A stretch of 64,000 nt of DNA from Chamaea fasciata (taxonomy: Eukaryota > Chordata > Aves > Passeriformes > Sylviidae), in assembly GCA_029207755.1 (NCBI GenBank), contig JARCOQ010000072.1, positions 248,001 through 312,000 on the forward strand. The letters run 5' to 3'. Of this stretch, positions 22,369 through 31,400 are shown in pieces. The notes under the pieces were generated by a model. The model saw only the letters and a program-made list of their open reading frames with translations. It had not been told where the DNA came from and made no database searches. How positions within the stretch are numbered: the first letter of the stretch is position 1; each line of letters starts with the position of its first letter. The translations under genes were made by a program, and so were the position numbers.

Positions 22369-23004
22369 TGACAGGAAGCTGTCAGAGTCTGTCCAAGGAT
22401 GTGATATGCCTCACGACTGTCTCCAATGATTGAGGACTGAGACCCCAGACTCTGAAAGCAACCCCTGGCCTGGCTGAGGTGGAACGCTTGCCAAGTCTCG
22501 GAGGACTGGTGTGCATCTCCATGAGAACGGAGTGCAAGAACAATGGAACTGGTCACAGTGGACTGAGCCAAGGCTGCCTGTCCAAACTGGTCTGTCCGTA
22601 CTGGACGTACGGTTTGCAGCTCGTTCCTGGGCACTCAGCCTTTACACAGCTGGTTCCTGCTTTGGCTCTGTGCCCCTTGCTTTGCTTCCCGCCTTGACCA
22701 ACCTATAGAACCTCTGGAGACCCCCACTCACTTTTGTGATCACCCCACTGGAGAAGATCGCGTCTATAGGCATCGTTAGGCGTCAAAGACTCGACCCTCC
22801 ACGTTTGTAGCTATAATCCCCTTCCCCTCTTTCTCTCTCTTTCCTACTATTTTTTATTTCTCTCCCCACTATGGCATTTGTTGGCACTAAATAAAGGTGC
22901 ATTTTTGATGGAGTAAACTGAGTTGTTCCCCACTGTGTCTTTTGCACTCTGAGATCCCTAAAACAAACCATCAGGTTCCCTGCATATATTTGCTGACCCT
23001 GACA
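22369..23004 (+). repeat. 5' LTR of ERV-L-like provirus
   Basis: Starts TGACAGGAAG and ends CTGACCCTGACA. Contains a TATA-like CTATAGAA near 22,704 and AATAAA near 22,890. The last 260 bp match the solo LTR at 55,309-55,983. Directly after it comes TGAAATTGGCGTCACGG, the place of a primer-binding site; the tRNA was not identified. Confidence 0.75.
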
Positions 23005-23432
23005 TGAAATTGGCGTCACGGACAGGATCTTGATGGACAGAGGGGTTGCGGGTTCTGTATAGCTTGTAACAGGGGAAGGACCCTCGTCTCAGCCGCACCT
23101 AGCACGCCACTTCGGTGAGCGCTGTTAAAAAGCAAGGGGGGGCCAGGGAAAATTCCCGCAAACTGTATACACCCAGGCGTATAGCACTCCCTGTCATCAG
23201 GATTTCACAAAAGGATCTCATTGTGCAAAAGATGGGACTGTAGTTAGTTTTTGTGTGTTTTGGGCTGCTTGGTGTCGTTGAGGAGACAACTCTTTGGAAC
23301 TAAGGTGAACCTCCCAGGCAGTTTTGGTCTCCTCGCCCATTCCAGGGAAGCGAAGGGAAACACAGTTTTAGCTGTGCCTTTGGTGTAACTTGAAGCGTAC
23401 CTCCCTGAGAGTGGTTTTGGTCCCTGCACAAA

Positions 23433-24752
23433 ATGAGTGAAAAAGATAAGAATGCATTTTATGCTTTGCTAGCCAAACATGGTGCTAGACCTTCTTCAGA
23501 CGGAGAAAGGTGGGCACAGAATAATTGGTTTAACTTTGAAAACATTGTAGATAGAATATATTCTTTGCAACATGATGCTAGATACAAACTGGGCAGAAAT
23601 AAAACCATTCTTTGCTCAGTTTTGGGGGCCTGTCTTTCAGCAGCCATAGAAACCCGTTTTGAACGGGTGAGTGAAGAAAAAGCAGTCATAGAATCCCTGC
23701 AGAATTTGGTGGAAGCTTTGCAAAAACAATTAGAACAGGAAAGAAATCAGAATTATTTGCTGCAGATTTCCCTTGCAGAAGGGCGAAGTAAAAACTTAAA
23801 ATCTGCAGATTCACCCACAGAAGGAAAAACAGAAGGAAAGGAGACATACAACATTAAACAAATATACCCTCAGAAAGAATTAGTACACATGAAAAATTGT
23901 GGGGAACACTGTTGCTCCAACTTGAGACCTCTCATCAAAACAGAATATAATTATATAAATGAAGAAGATGGTGATCCCCACATAAACACCAAAGAAATAC
24001 CATACACAGCCACTGAATTAGCTAAATTAAAGAAAGAATACTCCCGCCTCCCTAGTGAATCAGAGACGGAGTATGTTTTTAGAGTTTCCCTCACAGGGAG
24101 TGACCAAATTAAATTAAGTGAACAAGAAGCAAGTGGCTACTGGGGACATGGAGTTTTCTTAACAACAGGAAACACACATGCTCCATGGTCCCTGACACAG
24201 TGTGCAGCTCACTGGGCAGGGGGGTTAAATCCCCTAGAGACGGGCGACCCTCTGGCAATAGTCGGCACCTCAGACCAACTCCTAGAAAACATACACAAAG
24301 CTGCATGCTTGCAAATGATACAGGAAAGAAAATTAATCTCTGGCTGTGAGTCACCAATGCAACAGCCTGTCAAACCTGAGATTATGACCCCCCTCATTCG
24401 AGGTTTACCAGAGTCTCTTAAACCAACAGCAATTTTTCTTCCAAAAACAATAGCATCTATCGCTTCAGTAGATAGACTTGAAAGATTTCTTGGACATACA
24501 AGAGATCAAACTGGTTCCACTGACTCCACTGACTCCTCACCTTTTACAACTCCTAGCACACAATCTAACAGCAGTTATAAACTTTGGACATGGAGTGAGG
24601 TAGCAGAGGAGTTAGTAAGTTACAGTAGAAAATATGGACCAGTGAAGTACCCAGAGGACAAACCAGAAAAACCCAGAGGAGTCAGGCACATTGCCTCTCC
24701 TAATGAAAAATCAGAAAAGGGAAAACAAATTTCCAACCAGCAGCAACTGTAG
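23433..24752 (+). CDS. gag: Endogenous retroviral Gag (ERV-L-like), open frame
   Basis: A single uninterrupted frame of 439 codons that starts 428 bp after the LTR. The protein has an N-terminal helical region, a likely coiled coil at about residues 78-120, a capsid-like middle (EYSRLPSESETEYVFRVSL and APWSLTQCAAHWAGG) and a basic, Ser/Thr-rich tail. No CCHC zinc knuckle is visible. It is structural in retroviruses; here it is a relic within a defective provirus. The frame is intact although pol is broken, so either the insertion is fairly young or the frame has been kept. Confidence 0.75.
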   Translation: MSEKDKNAFYALLAKHGARPSSDGERWAQNNWFNFENIVDRIYSLQHDARYKLGRNKTILCSVLGACLSAAIETRFERVSEEKAVIESLQNLVEALQKQLEQERNQNYLLQISLAEGRSKNLKSADSPTEGKTEGKETYNIKQIYPQKELVHMKNCGEHCCSNLRPLIKTEYNYINEEDGDPHINTKEIPYTATELAKLKKEYSRLPSESETEYVFRVSLTGSDQIKLSEQEASGYWGHGVFLTTGNTHAPWSLTQCAAHWAGGLNPLETGDPLAIVGTSDQLLENIHKAACLQMIQERKLISGCESPMQQPVKPEIMTPLIRGLPESLKPTAIFLPKTIASIASVDRLERFLGHTRDQTGSTDSTDSSPFTTPSTQSNSSYKLWTWSEVAEELVSYSRKYGPVKYPEDKPEKPRGVRHIASPNEKSEKGKQISNQQQL

Positions 24753-24905
24753 TCGCTAGGGCTGAAAAGGGGAGTGCCACCAGAAGCAATGGATAACTTG
24801 CCTTATGATAAATTGGCTAAAATAATTTCTAATTGGCCCTGTCCCAAACCTATTGTGTTGGAATCATCCAAGCGATAACCCAGTGCACCTCCTCTTCCAC
24901 AAACC

Positions 24906-25625
24906 TTGGGCAACAAGCCACAGCACTCCCTAGCACAAGTTTTAAACAATAAGACACAGCAAGTGGGGGGCGTTCAACAGAAAATAATTTCCCACTTAGA
25001 AAGCCTTGGTTTGCAGATCCCCTCAGAGAAAAGACAAAAACCTTCTCAAGAAGTAAAATGTTTGGGTATCTGGTGGAAAGGAGGTATCACATGCAGCCCA
25101 CCTGGCACCCTAACCTCCTGAGATCAAATTAAAGTGCCTGAGTCCAGGAAAGATTTACAGCATGCCTTGGGATTATTAGTGTTTTGGAGAAAAACCATGC
25201 CAGATTTTTCTATAATTGCCAGACCTCTTAATAACTTCCTGAGAAAAGGGGTAAAATGGGAACGGACTGCTTCTCAAGAGGAAGCAATGCAATTACTGAT
25301 TTTTGAAGCAACTGCTCACCAAGCCCTTGGCCCTATTCATCCTATAGATCCTTTCCAGGGGGGATGGGGATTTGCTTCCTCAGGGTTGTCAGTACACATA
25401 TGGCAGTGGGGTCCTGGTGGTCCGACATGGCCTGTTGGTTTTTATTCCCATGGTTTCAGAGATGCTGAAAAGAGGTATATTGCCTGGGAAAAAGGCTTGT
25501 TTGTGGTTAGCCTAGCTCTCATACAAGTAGAGAAGATTGTACAACAACAACCAGTTGTTTGGAGAGAGCATTTCCAAGTTTTTAAGTCAGTCACTACTGG
25601 GACTCCCCCAGTACGGCCTCAGTAA
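24906..25625 (+). pseudogene. pol: Retroviral pol remnant (RT thumb/connection, RNase H start)
   Basis: Frame with the ERV-L pattern KCLGIWWKGG, GLLVFWRKTMPDFSIIARPL and EKRYIAWEKGLFVVSLAL, covering the end of the reverse transcriptase and the following connection. One in-frame TGA at 25,119-25,121 interrupts it. The catalytic palm and everything before it are deleted; what follows 25,625 is too degraded to read. Confidence 0.75.
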
Positions 25626-25879
25626 GAAAGTGGCATGCTCAGATTGAACATTATTGTAACATCTTCTCAATAACTGAAGGAGCTGTGAAAAAACCGGCAG
25701 TACAAGAAGCAGAAAACTTGGGTAGCATCCAAGACAAACCTGCCTCAGTCATTACCCCTCCCTTTCCCCCCGAACAGTCAGCAAGTCCTTGCTTTACTGA
25801 TGCTTTTCCTTTTGGCCCAACAGCTCCAAGCAGAGTTCCCTCACTACAGGGACCAAGTGATTCCAAGAATCCAGCACAT

Positions 25880-26020
25880 GGACACTTGTGCTGACATGAC
25901 CCAGAATCCACAAGGATTCTGGGGGAGAACTGGCAAGCAACAAGTTCCCACAGCCACGACAGTGATGGAAGCCCTCGGTGTGAAGTTCCCTGGAGGAACT
26001 CCCAGGGGAGTTGCTGCTAT
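25880..26020 (+). repeat. Provirus 3' segment repeated in inverted form in both duplication copies
   Basis: Matches the reverse complement of 360-500 and 34,357-34,497. Open in one frame (GKQQVPTATTV, EALGVKFPGG), which suggests it derives from retroviral coding sequence. Confidence 0.65.
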
Positions 26021-26110
26021 AAGAACTAGTACCAGAAGGCACAAATGTAGTAACACTAGGAGATGGCCTCTAGGACCCACAGGCAATAGCTTAGGAAAAG
26101 ATCAACTCTA

Positions 26111-27842
26111 TATTTGATATATTCTATTGATTATAGCATATAAAAATATATAATATGCAGCATTATATGTTATAAATTACATGTATGATACATATAAATA
26201 TGTACCGTTGAGTGCAATTTCATAAATATTTTCATTTCATATAGATTTGATATATTCTTCCCACTTGGGGGAGTGAAGATGTACTGCTGTTGAGAACCTT
26301 CTGCCCAGACAGCAGTCAGGCCACAGGGCTGTGCGTGCACACCCACCCACCGTCCTTGTTCTTCTCGGCATCTTGGGGCTGCTGTTGGCACAGAACTGGG
26401 ATGAATTGAACTCGACACACCTGTCCATGTCCAGCCTGTCATCAACGCTGATGTGGCAGGGCACAACACAGAGCTCTCAAATCACTCACATTATCATACA
26501 TGCTTTCATTCCTGCTGGGGAATGGGGAACTTAGAAACACCAAAGACACAGAAAAGAGGTGGAAAAAGTTGGGATCTTTGGGACACTGCTGGTACCCTTA
26601 TGTAGGAACATTTGTTGGCTTTTTTAAGGTGATAACTTTCCAAAACCTAGCAAAGCTGCTCAGCATCGGTCACCCAGTTGTGAATGGTTTTCTTGGCTTG
26701 GCAAAACTGCAGTGTTAACTGCGGACTCCGTCCTTGGTTCAAACCACCTGCCCTGACCTGCAGACAAAAGCACCAGCACCAGCAGAAGCTACATCAGCCA
26801 CTTTTCTCAAAAAGCTCTCTTCAATATGCCAGAGGAAAGGAGAACATGTCAGACAGTGTGGACTAATGACAAGACTCTGAGCAACAGTTAAAAAGCCAAG
26901 GGCCGCAGCTTCTCTGGGACACTCCTCGTGCTCCAAGGCAGCCAGGCCGCCCTGGCTGCCCGGGACCCTGCGCTCCACGGGCTCTGCAGAGCTGCACAGT
27001 GGGGAGGCAGCCTCGGGCACCTCAGGCCCTGGGCACCAGTGGCCTTCTTGGTCTGGACGGCTGTCTCTGGGCAAATGCAGCCTGCTGGCCCTCTGCTCTT
27101 GGCCCTAGCCCGGCCTTGCAGGGCTAATCCTGCTCCCGCTCTGAAACGTGCTCAAGCAGGATTTGTTTGTTTCCAGCTTTCCAGGGCATTGATTTGCACC
27201 ACAAAATACTGAAGGACTAAGGCCTGAACAACAGGTCCTGAGCTAAATCTGCCCTCTGGATGACCCTTCCAACCAAACGTTCAATGGATCTGCTCCTTAA
27301 CCAAGTGTTACTATCAATAGGATCTATGCATTCACTACTTGGTGAAACACATCTTTACCTTTCAGCATGAAGAAACCAGACAAGGCCACATCTGGCCTTG
27401 GTTCCTCTTTGAGCCCTGGACAGGCTCAGGGAGAAAACCAAGAGGAAGATGAAATCAGATCTGCTGCCCCAGAAGGTCTGTCAGATTGCTCGTTCACCAC
27501 TGTCAAAGCTGGGCTACTCTCACAGTGCAGGCAGAAGCCTGGTGGCCAAGAAAGGGGGAGGCAGTGTAGGATTTCCTGGTTCCTGGCAGGGACTTTCCAG
27601 AGCTTTGCTGGGACAGCTTTCCCCAGCTGATGAGTGGATCTGGATGAAGGATAAAGCAGAAGGGTGTCTGGTGATGTATCTTTCTTAATCACTAGAGGCA
27701 ACCTTTTGTACCAGTGATGAGGTGCATTGCTTACCTTCTTCTTTTCTGATTTGTCTTTGCACTTCTGCATGATAGTAAATGACACTGTTCCTTCAGCTGG
27801 TGTCTGTGTCTGTGACTCTCCCTGCTGCAGACAGGTAAAAAA
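26111..27842. other. Spacer, no gene supported
   Basis: AT-rich at 26,110-26,260 (TATAAATA-type), then mixed composition with a GC-rich stretch at 26,900-27,150. Open frames are short and without recognisable domains. Confidence 0.4.
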
Positions 27843-28233
27843 TGTTATTAAAGAAAGGTCTTATGGAATATGGATGAGGCCATGCTACTTTAGCTAAGCA
27901 GCTAGCAATAGCTTGCAAGTTCCCAGTTGAAAACTGTTTAGAGAAGGTGAAGTTTGTTCACAAAACAGCCCGTTCCTAGGGAGAAAAACAAGTGCATCTG
28001 CATAAATATTAGCTCTGTTCCATCAGAACCCACCAAGGAAAAATGTAAACAACCTGAAACTTAGCACATACACACAAATGACTTTCTGACCAATAAATGC
28101 GGCAGTAAGAAAACTACCCGCCAATGGGTGTGGTGCATGAGGTCCCTGAAAACTGGACAAAAGAAGCGATGTGAATAAAGAATTGGCTTTATCTGCATGA
28201 AGGCTATGGAGTCTCGGCTGATTCATTACAACA
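27843..28233 (+). mobile_element. Candidate solo LTR
   Basis: About 390 bp that starts TGTTATTAAAG and ends TTACAACA. It has AATAAAGAATTGGC near 28,173 about 60 bp before the end, an R-U5-like order. No target-site duplication could be matched and no internal retroviral sequence is adjacent, so this is a suggestion. Confidence 0.4.
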
Positions 28234-29519
28234 TCTCCCCACCACCAAAACAAACACACAGCCAGTTGAGCACAAGACCTGCCTGTCTGCCAGCCCATTT
28301 CTCAGAAAACACCCCTGATTGCCATCTCTGCAAGTGCAATCCCCACTTTCCCACTACCTTTTCTGCAGCCAGGCGAGAAAAGTAGTTGCTCCCAGCTCCG
28401 GACACCTCCAGAAACCAACTGCTTTCAGCAGTCACAAGCCTGAAATATCAACTTCCTTACTGAACCAGCCCACTGGGAGCTCACACAGGGAGGCCTTTTG
28501 TCCAAGGATACCCACACAAGAGCTCGAGGCTGGAGCAGTTTGAAATGCAACACCTCCAGAGTTTAAACCTCCCTTTATCAAATGAGCACATACCAACCTG
28601 CCCCAAAGGGAAAGCCGGGAGGAAAGAGAAGCTCTTCTCCCACAACAGCAAGCTCTGTGCTTCTTTCTGTTCCAGCTGGAGAGTGGAGGCCATGGGCTAC
28701 TCCTCAGTTTGGGAAGGAACCCTGGGAAACGGCTGGATCTGGGAGACCAGCAGACGGAAGTTCCCCAAAAGGTACGAAAAGGTTCTCTGCAGGGGAGGGG
28801 AAAAAAAAAAAAAAAGGCATTTCAAAAAGTTCTCAGACATAAATTTCTGCCCCAACATGACAACCCCAAAGTCTCTGTGGTCTTTCAGGACACAACATTT
28901 TTGTCAGTCCCCCAAAGCACAATCAGCTCCCCAACAAGATTTCAAGACTAAAGGACAAACCTTGGCCCCTCACCTCTCCACACCAGCTCTAGGAAGTCTC
29001 TGTCCATTGCAAGATCTCCTTTGTCAGTCTGCATTGGCAAGAGCTGGCTGCAGGAGGCATTTGCATTGGAAATCTCCCCAGATGGGGGGAAAAACAGAAG
29101 AAGCGATTCCTGAGGAAAGAAAATGGCAACGTCCTTTGGGAAGACACCGGCGTGAGCGCCCTACAAGTGAAGGCCTTTCATCCCTTGCATCAAGCAACAT
29201 CCATCCATGGGGCAGCACTAGCGTTTTGATGACAATGCTGACAAAATCACTGCCCCTTCCTGCTTCTGCTGCTGACTCCAAATAATGAGAAATGTTCCAA
29301 CTCTGCAAAAAACAGGCAGAGATGGCGAGAAAAAAGCAGTTAGTCTGCTGAAAAGGTGACCAAAAGGATGCTTTCTCATGTCCCCTTTTCATCCTTTCCC
29401 CAGCCAAGACAAAGCAATGTCCTTTTCCCCCGTCACCGACGGTGACCCAGGCACAGGATGCAGCGTGGGGACAGAGTCCACCACTGCTCCCAGAGCCCAC
29501 CCTGGCCACGGGCTTCCCG
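28234..29519. other. Spacer upstream of HSF-like gene, with poly(A) run
   Basis: No gene is supported. An A-run of about 17 lies at 28,799-28,816. A frame of 246 codons (28,545-29,285) crosses this run and shows no domain. Confidence 0.4.
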
Positions 29520-29640
29520 TGCCCTACCGTGCCGAGCCGAGTTGTGCTGATCTGTGCCGAGCCGTGCTGTGCTTGGCCGTGCCGTGCCGAGCCGAGCCGA
29601 TCCGCAAAGTGCCGAGCCGTGCTGTGCTGCGGCCGTTGCC
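29520..29640 (+). promoter_or_regulatory. GCCGA/GCCGT pentamer-rich CpG stretch, putative promoter of HSF-like gene
   Basis: Imperfect repeats of GCCGAG, GCCGTG and GTGCTGT immediately before the HSF-like start codon; CpG-rich in an otherwise CpG-poor setting. A promoter role is inferred from position. Confidence 0.4.
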
Positions 29641-29676
29641 CTCCGGCCGTTGTGGCCACTGTTGGCGATCGACGCC

Positions 29677-30432
29677 ATGGCGGAGCTGCCGCTGCCCGCC
29701 GGGCTCAGTGCCGGCACCTTCCCCGCCAAGCTGTGGTGCCTGGCAAACAGCCCCCGCGTCCGCTCCGTGTGCTGGGACAGCCAGGCCCGGGGGCTGCTCA
29801 TCGACCGCTCCCTCTTGGAGCGGGAGCTGCTCGGCCCAGGCGGTTCCCAGGGGCCGGCCCCGCACACCTTCCGGGCCACGCAGTTATGCAGCTTCCTGCG
29901 CCAGCTCAACCGCTACGGCTTCCGCAAGGTGCCGGGCTGGCTTGGCGATGCCGGCGCCTGGCTCCACTACAGGAACCCCTGGTTTCGCCGCGACCGCCCC
30001 GACCTCCTGCTCCGCATCAGGCGCCGGAGCACGGCCAACAGGCAGCAGCCGGCAGCGGGGCGGGAGGGGCGCAGGCGCCCGCCCTGCGGCTCCCAGCAGC
30101 TCCCCAGGGCGCGGCTGCTGCCGGACGGGCGGGATGGGCGCGCTGGCTTCAAGCCGCTGCCCAGGGAGCAGCTGTCGCTGCCGCCCGGGCGCCCGCCCTG
30201 CGGCTTCCTTCTGCTGCACAGGGACCGGCAGCTGTCCTGTTGTCCGCGGCAGGACTTTGTCCCTGGGGAGACTTGCTGTCTGCGGTCGGACTTGGTCACT
30301 GGCTGCCGAATGCCCCGGGGTAGACCTGCTGTCCGCAGCAGGACTCGTTTCCTGGGTAGACCTGCTTTCCGCCGCCGGACTTGTTTCCTGGGTAGACCTG
30401 TTGTCCGCGGCAGGGCTCGTTTCTTGGGGTAG
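29677..30432 (+). CDS. HSF-type DNA-binding domain protein (HSFY-like), single exon
   Basis: Frame of 251 aa starting at an ATG in a strong Kozak context (GCCATGG). Residues about 13-115 form a heat-shock-factor DNA-binding domain: FPAKLWCLANS at the start, the recognition-helix signature SFLRQLNRYGFRKV, then the HSFY-like end YRNPWFRRDRPDLLLRIRRR. The wing region is short and the usual trimerisation heptads are not visible. The C-terminal half is Arg/Pro-rich, and its last 50 or so residues are encoded by a tandem array (GRPxxRxRTxFLGRP pattern), where a 1-bp shift creates the stop. No intron interrupts the domain, unlike typical HSF genes, so a retrogene origin is possible. Likely a nuclear DNA-binding protein; target unknown. 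The alternative is a recent pseudogene, but no disabling change is seen in the domain. Confidence 0.72.
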   Translation: MAELPLPAGLSAGTFPAKLWCLANSPRVRSVCWDSQARGLLIDRSLLERELLGPGGSQGPAPHTFRATQLCSFLRQLNRYGFRKVPGWLGDAGAWLHYRNPWFRRDRPDLLLRIRRRSTANRQQPAAGREGRRRPPCGSQQLPRARLLPDGRDGRAGFKPLPREQLSLPPGRPPCGFLLLHRDRQLSCCPRQDFVPGETCCLRSDLVTGCRMPRGRPAVRSRTRFLGRPAFRRRTCFLGRPVVRGRARFLG

Positions 30433-31300
30433 ACCTCCTGTCCACGGCAGGCGTTTGTCCCTGGGTAGACTTTTTATCCGCCGCCAGACAGTCCCTGGGG
30501 AGACCTGCTGTCTGCGGTAGGACTTGGTCCATGGCTGTCGAATGCCCCGGGGTAGACCTGTTTTCCGCGGCAGGACTTGGTCCCTGGGTAGACCTGTTAT
30601 CCGTCGCCGGACTTGGACCCTGGCTGCCGAATGCCCCGGGGTAGACCTGCTGTCCGCGGCAGGACTTGGTCCCTGGCTGCCCAGCCTCGGGGTAGACCTC
30701 TTGTCTACCGCTTCACTTGTTTCTTGGCTGCCCAAGTCCCGTGTAGACCTGTTTTCCGCGGCCGGACTTGGTCCATGGCTCTCCAACCCCTAGGTAGACC
30801 TGGTATCCGCCGCCGGACTTAGTCCCTTGCTGCACAACCCCTGCTTAGACCTGTTGCCTGCGGCAGGACTTGGTGCCGGGCTGCCCAACCCTTGGGTAGA
30901 CCTGTTGTCCGCGGCCGGACTTTGTTCCTGGCTGGTGAATGCCGGGGCAGACCTGTTTCTGCCGCCAGACTCTAACTGGCTGCCCAAGGCCTGGGTAGAC
31001 CTGTTCTCTTCGGCCAGACAGTCCCTTGCCGGCGAATGCATGGGTAGACCTGTTGTCCGCCGCCGGACTTGGTCCCTGGCTGCTGAATGCCGGGGTAGGC
31101 CTGTTCCCCCGAGCCGCCCGCCAAACCTGGCTCCAAAATCCTGGCTAGACCGCTCGTCCCGTCCCTGGACCTCCAGGAGCCTGGGTAGACCTGTTGTCCG
31201 CTGCCGTTCTGACCCAGGACTTGGCTGGTGAATCCTGGGTACACCTGCTCTCCCGGGTCGGCCTTCGGACCTGGTTGGTGAAGCCCGGGAAGACCCATTC
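30232..31300 (+). repeat. GC-rich minisatellite, 51-bp unit with 36-bp variants
   Basis: About 20 units that start GGGTAGACCTGNTGTCCGC and contain GGACTTGGTCCCTGGCTG. Most units are about 51 bp; several early ones are exactly 36 bp, lacking the last 15. Both sizes are multiples of three, so frames run through on both strands. Units decay towards the right, fading out at about 31,300-31,400. Confidence 0.9.
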
Positions 31301-31400
31301 CCTTGCGCCAGCCCCGGCCCCAAAACCCCACCTGCACGAGTCGTCCTCGTCCCGCCCCCGGACCGGACCGCCGCAACCCTGGCTACACCTGATCCCCCGC

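Larger units (their letters stand above)
22369..26110 (+). mobile_element. ERV-L-like endogenous retrovirus, 5' LTR-gag-partial pol
   Basis: Provirus in + orientation: 5' LTR (22,369-23,004), leader, an open gag frame (23,433-24,752) and a shrunken pol remnant. Protease, most of the reverse transcriptase including its catalytic YxDD region, and integrase are not seen, and no 3' LTR was found. The right edge is set where the sequence turns AT-rich. Avian class III (ERV-L) assignment rests on the gag and pol sequence pattern. It cannot be replication-competent as it stands. Confidence 0.75.

Noticed and set aside
22369..26110. 3' LTR for the provirus
   Set aside because: No second copy of the LTR's TG...CA ends or its AATAAA-flanking sequence was found between 25.6 and 28 kb; the LTR-like stretch at 27.8 kb belongs to a different family.
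28545..29285. Frame of 246 codons upstream of the HSF-like gene
   Set aside because: It crosses a poly(A) run, which is read as a Lys stretch, and shows no domain or splice support.
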